NCBI GenBank assembly: GCA_946482165.1
Contig: CAMLQS010000353.1
Coordinates: forward strand, 1-5,193
Origin: an uncultured Verrucomicrobiota bacterium
Lineage (GTDB): Bacteria; Verrucomicrobiota; Verrucomicrobiae; Opitutales; Opitutaceae
Length of the DNA stretch: 5,193 nt
Direction: 5' to 3'
Shown here: piece by piece, positions 1-4,793 of the stretch
Layout of the letters: every line of letters starts with the position of its first letter
Numbering within the stretch: position 1 is the first letter of the stretch
Translations under genes and position numbers: made by a program
Notes under the pieces: model-generated
Database searches by the model: none
What the model saw: only the letters and a program-made list of their open reading frames with translations
Told to the model about the DNA's origin: nothing

Positions 1-42
1 CCCGCCGCCCCGGGCGCGGTGCCTCCGCCGCCGGCGCCCTGA
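1..42 (+). CDS. C-terminal end of an upstream gene (partial, unidentified)
   Basis: Frame 1 is open from the window edge and reads PAAPGAVPPPPAP before a TGA at 40-42, so this is probably the Pro/Ala-rich tail of a gene in the same direction. Thirteen residues are too few to assign a family. In T2SS clusters the gene before gspG is often gspF, gspE or gspD, and a Pro/Ala-rich tail would suit a secretin or a regulatory protein, but that is only context. The other two forward frames stay open beyond position 42, so the frame choice rests on the sensible stop and the 100-base gap to gspG. Confidence is low. Confidence 0.4.
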   Translation, partial: PAAPGAVPPPPAP

Positions 43-142
43 GTCGAAGTCGCTGTCGCCATCCTCGCGTTTTACTGGGGATCGGTCTCTCCGATCCGTC
101 TAACCTGCTCGCCACCATCTCCGTTTCGTCTCCTTTTTTCTC
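43..142 (+). other. Intergenic gap upstream of gspG
   Basis: This is the only non-coding stretch of any size in the window. It holds one perfect 7-bp inverted repeat (79-97) and a run of six T (134-139) just before the gspG start. The region is pyrimidine-rich near the start codon and contains no Shine-Dalgarno sequence. I see no convincing -35/-10 pair. TCTAAC at 99-104 resembles a -10 box, but the nearest -35-like hexamer, TTTACT at 71-76, is 22 bases away, which is too far. A promoter for the cluster could still lie here, since every later junction is too tight to hold one. Confidence 0.6.
79..97 (+). terminator. Small perfect hairpin, possible terminator or attenuator
   Basis: GGATCGG (79-85) and CCGATCC (91-97) are exact reverse complements around the 5-base loop TCTCT. 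The hairpin lies 36 bases after the upstream stop and 45 bases before gspG. No T-tract follows directly; the next T-run is at 134-139. It is therefore not a canonical intrinsic terminator. It could slow or partly end transcription from upstream, act as an mRNA processing or stability stem, or be chance in GC-rich DNA. Confidence 0.3.
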
Positions 143-595
143 ATGCTCACCGTCTCCCGTCCCCGTCGTCCGCTGGGCGCTTCGCACCGCCGCGGTTTCA
201 CCCTCCTCGAAATCCTCGTCGTGATCGCGATCATCGGCCTCCTCATCGGCGTGCTCATAAAGAACGTGGAAGGCGGTTTTGACGCCGGACGACGCTCTAC
301 GGCCAAGATTTTCGTGGGCAGCACGCTGCAGGGCTGTTTGGTCCGCTATCAAATCGACATGGGTGACAAACCTTCGACTGCCGAAGGATTGGAGGCTCTG
401 GTCAGCCCCCCCGCCGGCAAGGCCGATAAATGGAAGGGGCCTTACATTGACGGTGGTAAAATCCCGCTCGATCCTTGGAGCAGGCCCTATGTCTATCGGT
501 ATCCCGGCGTGAAGAACAAGGGCGGCTACGATGTGTTCTCAAAGGGCCCGCTGGAGGAGGATGACAAGGACGACATCGGCAATTGGGGCGAATGA
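143..595 (+). CDS. gspG: Type II secretion major pseudopilin GspG
   Basis: GspG is the main subunit of the T2SS pseudopilus, the short periplasmic fibre that drives substrates through the secretin. The 150-residue precursor has an 18-residue basic leader ending RRG, then FTLLEILVVIAIIG, giving cleavage at G18|F19 by the prepilin peptidase, with Glu at mature +5. The family hallmarks follow in order: PSTAEGLEALV (77-87), KGPYI (98-102), PLDPW (108-112), PYVYRYPG (115-122), YDVFSKG (129-135) and DIGNW (144-148). The length is normal for the family. Two oddities stand out. The highly conserved mature Pro22 is Lys (residue 40). The usual Gly-rich calcium loop before the NW motif is about four residues shorter and strongly acidic (PLEEDDKDD). 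There is one Cys (65). No Shine-Dalgarno sequence is visible before ATG 143. The stop overlaps the gspH start as ATGA. Confidence 0.96.
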   Translation: MLTVSRPRRPLGASHRRGFTLLEILVVIAIIGLLIGVLIKNVEGGFDAGRRSTAKIFVGSTLQGCLVRYQIDMGDKPSTAEGLEALVSPPAGKADKWKGPYIDGGKIPLDPWSRPYVYRYPGVKNKGGYDVFSKGPLEEDDKDDIGNWGE

Positions 596-1107
596 TAATG
601 CACCGTGCCCGGACGCGACTCCCGGGCCCGGCCAGCCGGGCCGGCTTCACCCTGATCGAGACGATAGTCGTCTTGATGCTTATCGGCATGATCACCTCGG
701 TGCTGATCAGCGGCGCCACGTCGCTCTTCAACACCGCTCGCGAGCAAGATCCCGAGACCGCCATTCTCAGCCTCTTCCAGAAAGTCCGGGGCCAGGCGGT
801 CGAGAGCGGTCGGGTGATCGAGCTGCAGCCGCTGCCCGAGGACGCCGGTTTTGTCTACGGTGCGGATGGCGTGGAGATGCTTCCCAAGCGCGAAGGCTAC
901 ACCGTGCGCCTGATCAGCCCTGAACTCATCTCGGCTTCGCTCATCGGCGGACAACTCGAGGAGAAGCCGCTCATGAAGGTGCGCTTTTATCCCGACGGCT
1001 CTTGCGATCCCTTGCGCATCCAGATCCGCCGCGGCGAGACGCGCCGGGTTTATCCCATCGACCCGTGGACCGCCGCGCCGCTGCCGCAAGGAGGGACGAC
1101 CTCGTGA
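592..1107 (+). CDS. gspH: Type II secretion minor pseudopilin GspH
   Basis: GspH is a minor pseudopilin of the pseudopilus. With the start at 592 the protein has 171 residues. The leader ends SRAG at residue 18, followed by FTLIETIVVLMLIGM, a standard class III signal with Gly at -1 and Glu at +5. The hydrophobic N-terminal helix spans about 19-42. The rest is a divergent pilin-type beta domain. It carries a GspH-like MKVRFYPDGS stretch (128-137), strands alternating with Arg (LRIQIRRGETRRVYPID) and one Cys (138). The identity comes from the signal, the size and the position between gspG and gspI. ATG 592 was chosen because it gives an ATGA overlap with gspG; in-frame alternatives are TTG 583 and ATG 598, the latter 9 bases after GGGG (585-588). 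The end overlaps gspI as GTGA. The leader DNA contains a GC-rich hairpin (622-645). Confidence 0.88.
   Translation: MIMHRARTRLPGPASRAGFTLIETIVVLMLIGMITSVLISGATSLFNTAREQDPETAILSLFQKVRGQAVESGRVIELQPLPEDAGFVYGADGVEMLPKREGYTVRLISPELISASLIGGQLEEKPLMKVRFYPDGSCDPLRIQIRRGETRRVYPIDPWTAAPLPQGGTTS
622..645 (+). repeat. GC-rich inverted repeat in the gspH leader
   Basis: GGCCCGGC (625-632) and GCCGGGCC (635-642) are exact reverse complements two bases apart. They overlap a 10-base perfect palindrome, CCGGGCCCGG (622-631). The segment codes for leader residues 11-18 of GspH, directly before the FTLIE motif. It may fold in the mRNA close to the gspH start, or it may be only a product of GC-rich Pro/Gly/Ala/Arg codons. 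Confidence 0.4.
1088..1095 (+). promoter_or_regulatory. Shine-Dalgarno sequence of gspI
   Basis: AAGGAGGG lies 8 bases before the GTG at 1104, inside the last codons of gspH. This near-perfect site decides the unusual GTG start. It puts the prepilin cleavage site only eight residues in, in place of a long N-terminal extension from an upstream ATG. Confidence 0.88.
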
Positions 1108-1565
1108 GCTCCTCCTCGCGCCGCGCCTTCACGTTGATGGAGGTGCTGGTCGCCCTCGCCATTTTCGCCATCGCCGCCGTCGTGCTCGGCGCCGCCTACT
1201 CCAATTTGATGCTCGCGCACGCCTCGATTCGCGACCGCGACGGCTCCGAGGCCGACATCGTTTGGGCGCGCGAGGCCATGCTCCTCGAGCCCGACCGCGC
1301 GGTCGTCGAGCGCGGCGGCGACATCGTGTTGCCCGACGGACGCTCCGCCAGCTGGCGCGCCACCGTCGCACCGACCAGCGTGAGCGATCTCTTCGACGTC
1401 GCGCTCGAGCTGTCCGCGCCGCCTCCGAGCGGCAGCGGCGATCTCGTGCGCGTATCCGAAACGCTGCGACTCCTGCGCCCCACCTGGTCCACCGCCGCCG
1501 AGCGGAAGGATCTGCGCGACAAAGCCGCTCAGCGCATCAAGCGGCAACGGGAGGCGATGCAATGA
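1104..1565 (+). CDS. gspI: Type II secretion minor pseudopilin GspI
   Basis: GspI is a minor pseudopilin that in known systems binds GspJ and GspK in the pseudopilus tip complex. The 153-residue precursor starts at GTG with a strong ribosome site. It has an eight-residue leader, MSSSSRRA, followed by FTLMEVLVALAIFAIAAVVL. The VLVALAIFA segment is very typical of GspI. Glu is present at mature +5 (residue 13). The -1 residue is Ala instead of the usual Gly. Residues about 80-125 give alternating strand segments (WRATVAP, DVALELSAP, RVSETLRLLRP), as in the small GspI beta domain. The C terminus (about 134-153) is a highly charged, probably helical tail rich in Arg, Lys and Glu, longer than I would expect for the family. 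There is no Cys. The stop overlaps gspJ as ATGA. Confidence 0.93.
   Translation: MSSSSRRAFTLMEVLVALAIFAIAAVVLGAAYSNLMLAHASIRDRDGSEADIVWAREAMLLEPDRAVVERGGDIVLPDGRSASWRATVAPTSVSDLFDVALELSAPPPSGSGDLVRVSETLRLLRPTWSTAAERKDLRDKAAQRIKRQREAMQ
1549..1554 (+). promoter_or_regulatory. Shine-Dalgarno sequence of gspJ
   Basis: GGGAGG lies 7 bases before ATG 1562, within the end of gspI. It supports the far upstream start of gspJ over the internal in-frame ATG at 1655, which has no comparable site. The long gspJ leader is therefore likely to be translated. Confidence 0.82.
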
Positions 1566-2308
1566 GCACCGCCGCGTTCACCGCTTTTTCCTCCGCCGTG
1601 GCACGGGCGTCCCGCCCGTGTTCCGGGAGCGGGCGGGCGAGACGGCTGCTCGCCATGGGCGGGACGCCCGTGCCGCTTTCCCGCGTCCGCGCCTTCACCT
1701 TGCTCGAAGTGCTGCTCGCGATCGCCCTGCTCGGCTCGCTGCTGGTTGCGCTCAACATGTTCATTTTCTCCATGGCGGAGGTTTGGGGCAAAGGCCGTGA
1801 AGAACGCCTCTTTGCCCAGCATGCCCGAGCCGTCTCCGTGCACGTCGAGGACCTCCTGCGCCGCGCCGCTCTCAGCCCCGAAGGCGGCGGCCTCGAGATG
1901 AAGGAAGTCAAACTGGAGACCGGCGGCGAGGCGCCCGAACTCGCCTTCACGCTCGCCGAAGGCAGCCGCCTCATCACCTGGCCGGAATCGCCGCTGCCCG
2001 ATGTGGAAATGTCGCTCGGCGTCGCGGAGCGCGAAGGCATGCGCCTGCACTGGCAGTCGATGCTCGAGCTCCATCGCGACACGGAGTCGCCGCGCAGCGT
2101 GATCGTTTCGCCCTTCGTCGTCTCGATGGCGTATGATTATTACGACGAGAATTTCCGCAGGTGGGAGACACTCGATACGCCGAAGCGCGAAGTCGACGGC
2201 ACCTATCCGCTCCCGCGTCGCATCCGCCTGCGTTTCACCCACGGCAAACTCTCGCTCGAGCGCGTGCTCCGCGTTCCCTCCATCAAGGAAGGGGCCACCC
2301 GACTCTGA
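1562..2308 (+). CDS. gspJ: Type II secretion minor pseudopilin GspJ, extended leader
   Basis: GspJ is the minor pseudopilin that joins GspI and GspK at the pseudopilus tip. From ATG 1562 it has 248 residues. The prepilin site RVRA|FTLLEVLLAIALLGSLL begins only at residue 45, so the leader is 44 residues long; 6-20 is usual. The -1 residue is Ala (44) and Glu +5 is residue 49. The C-terminal region carries the GspJ pattern VSMAYDYYDENFRRWETLD (187-205), followed by YPLPRRIRLRF (215-225). The leader contains a REP-like inverted repeat (1600-1674) that codes for residues 13-38, including the only Cys (20). An in-frame ATG at 1655 inside the repeat would give a 217-residue form with a normal 13-residue leader. 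The Shine-Dalgarno site favours 1562. A 2-base gap separates it from gspK. Confidence 0.93.
   Translation: MSTAAFTAFSSAVARASRPCSGSGRARRLLAMGGTPVPLSRVRAFTLLEVLLAIALLGSLLVALNMFIFSMAEVWGKGREERLFAQHARAVSVHVEDLLRRAALSPEGGGLEMKEVKLETGGEAPELAFTLAEGSRLITWPESPLPDVEMSLGVAEREGMRLHWQSMLELHRDTESPRSVIVSPFVVSMAYDYYDENFRRWETLDTPKREVDGTYPLPRRIRLRFTHGKLSLERVLRVPSIKEGATRL
1600..1674. repeat. REP-like double hairpin inside the gspJ leader
   Basis: The 21-base arms 1600-1620 and 1654-1674 are reverse complements at 20 of 21 positions; the one mismatch is a G-T wobble. Each arm is also a hairpin of its own: CACGGGCG (1602-1609) with CGCCCGTG (1613-1620), and CATGGGCG (1654-1661) with CGCCCGTG (1665-1672), each around three bases. 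The 33-base spacer holds a third stem, GGCGAG (1636-1641) with CTCGCC (1649-1654). The right arm on the plus strand, and the left arm on the minus strand, read out as HGRDARA. I recall this translation being common across Verrucomicrobiota genomes, where such repeats are dispersed. The architecture matches paired REP elements of the kind mobilised by REP-associated transposases (TnpA_REP/RAYT). It keeps the gspJ reading frame open. Confidence 0.82.
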
Positions 2309-2310
2309 CC

Positions 2311-3654
2311 ATGCGCGCCATGCATCCGTTCTTCCGGTTTTCGACCTCGGCACGACGCGGCTCCGTCATCGTCGTCGTGCTCGTCACGCTCCTTCTCGCC
2401 TCGATGATGCTGATGAAGTTCATCGAAAACAGCGCGGTGGAGCTCACCCTCGCCACGCGGCAGGCGGACAAAGTCCGCCTTCGCGCCGATGCGTATGGGG
2501 CGCTCGAGACCGCGCTCGCCGTCATGGCCGAGATCAAGGCGGTCGACGAAAACCTCTTCTCGCCCGAGCAGGGCTGGGGCGATCCCTACGAATACGCGGG
2601 CGAGTCGCCGCGCGACGGGCTCCAGGTCTCCTTCGCGTTCATCGACGAGAGCGGCAAGCGCTCGCTGCCCGGCATGTCGTTCGAGGATATGGTCGAGTTT
2701 GTCCAAGCCCTTGGGCTAAGCGAGACCGACGCTCGCCGCTTCGCCGACGGCCTCTACGCCTGGACCACGGCCGATCACACGCCGCAGGACATGGAAGCCG
2801 AGGCATCCCGCTATGAGCGCGAGACGCTGCCTCATACGCCCCCGAAACGCTCGCTCCGCTCCTGGGACGAGTTGCGCTCCGTGCACGTGGCCCGCGAATA
2901 CGTTTACGACGTGGACACGGGCGCCCTCACCGGGTTCGGCCAGGCTTTGCGCGACAATCTCTCCCTCTATTCCTTTGATTCGTCCAACATCAACGCGCTC
3001 GCCCCCATGCTCGGGGCCGCGCGGGGCTGGGACGAAAATCAGAACGCCTCCATCGCCGCGTATCGTTCCGGCAAGGGCGCCCGCGCCGCCGGAGCCCCCA
3101 CCTGGTTCCGCACGGTGTCCGATCTCACTTCGGTCATCGGCGCCAACGCCGACGTCGAAGGTCTGGACGCCGCGGCAAAACTGGTGCGGATCGATGTGAC
3201 CGTGCGCGAAGGCGCCGGCTCGATGCGTCTCAGCGCGCTCGTGGCGTTGGACGAGGGCGTCAGCCTCCCCGAAGCCGTTTCGGCTGAAGGAACGGAAAAT
3301 TCCGGGGGCGGCGCCAGCGGCGGCGGCCGGAACAACACCCCGGGCGGCGGCCAGGGCAACGGCGGCGGCCAGGGGCGCCCCGGCGGCAATGGACAAGGAC
3401 GGCCCGGCCGGGGCGGTCAAGTAGCCCCCGGTGGAGGCGCGCGAGCCGGAATGACGCTCCAACAGGCGACTCCGGGCCGAACCACCGGCGGACGCGCCAA
3501 CCGTCCCGGCGGCACGACAGGCGAAACCTCTGGCAACGGTGCGACGTCGGAGGAAAGGTTGGACTACCCTTTCACCATTCTTGAAGTAATCGAAATCGCC
3601 GGGCCCGAACCCGTCGCAGCGGCCGTCGAGGCCGAATCCGATCCCCAATCCTGA
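2311..3654 (+). CDS. gspK: Type II secretion minor pseudopilin GspK with Gly-rich insertion
   Basis: GspK caps the pseudopilus tip as the largest minor pseudopilin. The 447-residue precursor has a leader ending SARRG (17), then SVIVVVLVTLLLASMMLMKF. Gly is kept at -1 and position +5 is Val, the lack of Glu5 being characteristic of GspK. Family hallmarks are visible. LYAWTTADHTP (148-158) and EAEASRYE (162-169) correspond to the usual DWID.D...GAE..Y. PPKRSLRSWDELRSV (177-191) and NINALAPML (226-234) belong to the helical SAM-like domain. The protein is over 100 residues longer than typical because of a Gly/Arg/Gln-rich stretch (about 331-415) before the final strand YPFTILEVIEI (419-429). There is no Cys, so the disulfide known in some GspK proteins is absent. 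The possible ribosome site AAGGAAGGGG (2285-2294) is 16 bases away. ATG 2320 is an alternative start. Confidence 0.92.
   Translation: MRAMHPFFRFSTSARRGSVIVVVLVTLLLASMMLMKFIENSAVELTLATRQADKVRLRADAYGALETALAVMAEIKAVDENLFSPEQGWGDPYEYAGESPRDGLQVSFAFIDESGKRSLPGMSFEDMVEFVQALGLSETDARRFADGLYAWTTADHTPQDMEAEASRYERETLPHTPPKRSLRSWDELRSVHVAREYVYDVDTGALTGFGQALRDNLSLYSFDSSNINALAPMLGAARGWDENQNASIAAYRSGKGARAAGAPTWFRTVSDLTSVIGANADVEGLDAAAKLVRIDVTVREGAGSMRLSALVALDEGVSLPEAVSAEGTENSGGGASGGGRNNTPGGGQGNGGGQGRPGGNGQGRPGRGGQVAPGGGARAGMTLQQATPGRTTGGRANRPGGTTGETSGNGATSEERLDYPFTILEVIEIAGPEPVAAAVEAESDPQS
3301..3438 (+). repeat. Gly-codon-rich low-complexity repeat in gspK
   Basis: This DNA is dominated by GGC/GGN codons. 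A 14-base direct repeat, GGCGGCGGCCAGGG, occurs at 3343-3356 and 3361-3374 with an 18-base period. That is six codons, giving GGGQGN then GGGQGR. The pentapeptide QGRPG also appears twice (GspK residues 354-358 and 362-366). In-frame repeats of this kind can change length by slippage without breaking the gene. Less repetitive but still Gly/Thr/Arg-rich coding sequence continues to about 3555. Confidence 0.8.
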
Positions 3655-4793
3655 TGTCCGCCCTTTCCCGCTTCCTCCCCGCTATTCCCCCCGCGCCGCC
3701 GGTTCTGCTCGCGCGAGGCGACGCCTTTTTCGTTCGCCGGGTGGAGCTGGCCGCGGGCGAGCCCATCGGTCCGCAAGTCACCCTCGCTCTTGAGGGCATG
3801 GCACCGTTTCCCCCGGAGCAGCTCTATTTCGGGCACCTGCCCGCCGCCGACGGAAGCGCCGCGCTCATCTTTGCCGCCTTTCGCCGACGTTTCACCGCGG
3901 AGGAGATCGAGCCGTGGGACCACGCCGCGGTCGTCACGGTGGAATTCGCCCCCTTGCTTTGCGCCCGCCCCGCAGCCGGCGAGCTCTCCGGCGATGGCGT
4001 CGTTCTGCACGTCGGTGAAAGTCGCGTCTCCGCCCTGGCTTGGCGCGCCGGTCTGGAACTCCCCGTCTCCGTGGTCAGCCGCCAAGGCGGCGAAGAGGCG
4101 GTCGACGCGGTGCTCACGGAACTTTTTGACCGCGCCTCCCTGCCTTCCGACGCCGAGGTGCGCCGGGTCGAAGGACTCCTCGCCCTTGAATCCGCGGCCG
4201 ACGGCTCCCTGCGTGCGACCGCGGGTGGCGTCGAGCTTGGCCCCTGGCCGGCGGAATGGACGGAAACCTCCGATGTCCGTGACACGGGGTTCTTGGATGA
4301 TCGCCGTCGCTCCGCGGTGCGCGACCAGTGGATCTGGCGCGGCGTGCTCGCCGCCGTCGCGTTGGTGGTGCTCTCCGCCACGATCGACATCGGCGCCGGC
4401 GTGCTCGGCGCGCTCACCAAACGCCGTGAGGCCAAGATCGCCGCCCAGCGCGAAGCCGTTCACCAGACCGAGACTCAGCAAACGCTCGCGAACCGCATCG
4501 CGGAACTCAGCGAGAAACGTCTCATGCCTTTCGAGATGATGGCCCTCATCAATCCCGCCCGCCCCGAATCCATCGTTTTCCAGCGCGCGATCACCCGCGG
4601 ACTGACCAAACTCGAGGTGGAGGCGCAGGCGCAGAATCCGGAGGACGTCGGCAAATACACCAACGCCCTCAAGATCCTGCCCGGGATCGCCGTGGCCGAG
4701 GCGCGAGACATCCGCTCGCGCGATGCCGTCGTGAACTTCGTCCTCGACGTCGAGTTTACGCCCGAGGCGTTCAAAAACGGAGGTGCCTTATGA
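3654..4793 (+). CDS. gspL: Type II secretion inner-membrane protein GspL
   Basis: GspL is the bitopic inner-membrane protein that recruits the ATPase GspE on the cytoplasmic side and pairs with GspM in the periplasm. The 379-residue length fits the family. Residues 1-227 are a divergent cytoplasmic domain, expected to have the actin-like fold of GspL/PilM. One membrane helix spans about 228-250 (GVLAAVALVVLSATIDIGAG). A charged, probably coiled-coil segment follows at about 256-290 (KRREAKIAAQREAV, RIAELSEKRL). A small periplasmic ferredoxin-like domain covers about 300-372 (LTKLEVEAQAQ, ALKILPGIAVAEARD, VVNFVLDVEF). Sequence motifs alone are weak, so the call rests on topology, size and position between gspK and gspM. 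The ATG overlaps the gspK stop by one base (TGATG) and no Shine-Dalgarno site is visible, so translation is probably coupled. Confidence 0.86.
   Translation: MSALSRFLPAIPPAPPVLLARGDAFFVRRVELAAGEPIGPQVTLALEGMAPFPPEQLYFGHLPAADGSAALIFAAFRRRFTAEEIEPWDHAAVVTVEFAPLLCARPAAGELSGDGVVLHVGESRVSALAWRAGLELPVSVVSRQGGEEAVDAVLTELFDRASLPSDAEVRRVEGLLALESAADGSLRATAGGVELGPWPAEWTETSDVRDTGFLDDRRRSAVRDQWIWRGVLAAVALVVLSATIDIGAGVLGALTKRREAKIAAQREAVHQTETQQTLANRIAELSEKRLMPFEMMALINPARPESIVFQRAITRGLTKLEVEAQAQNPEDVGKYTNALKILPGIAVAEARDIRSRDAVVNFVLDVEFTPEAFKNGGAL
4779..4784 (+). promoter_or_regulatory. Shine-Dalgarno sequence of gspM
   Basis: GGAGGT lies 5 bases before ATG 4790, inside the final codons of gspL. It supports the ATGA overlap start for the last gene of the window. 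Confidence 0.85.

Noticed and set aside
71..104. Promoter formed by TTTACT (71-76) and TCTAAC (99-104)
   Set aside because: The 22-base spacing is too long, each box matches only 4 of 6 consensus bases, and the hairpin lies between them.
222..233. 12-base palindrome TGATCGCGATCA as a possible operator
   Set aside because: It codes for the conserved helix residues VIAI of GspG using ordinary GC-rich codons, so coincidence is the simpler reading.
1529..2353. Long minus-strand open frame across gspJ
   Set aside because: It lies antisense to a clear GspJ and is rich in His, Arg and Glu from reversed GC-rich codons. It shows no family pattern, and its HGRDARA stretch is just the repeat arm.
3301..3438. 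CRISPR-like or intergenic tandem repeat
   Set aside because: The repeats are in frame in GspK, short, without spacers, and explained by Gly-rich coding sequence.
2716..3648. Long minus-strand open frames across gspK and gspL (2716-3648, 3564-4481)
   Set aside because: They are long only because high-GC DNA has few stops. They run opposite well-supported GspK and GspL reading frames and have no recognisable start context or domains.
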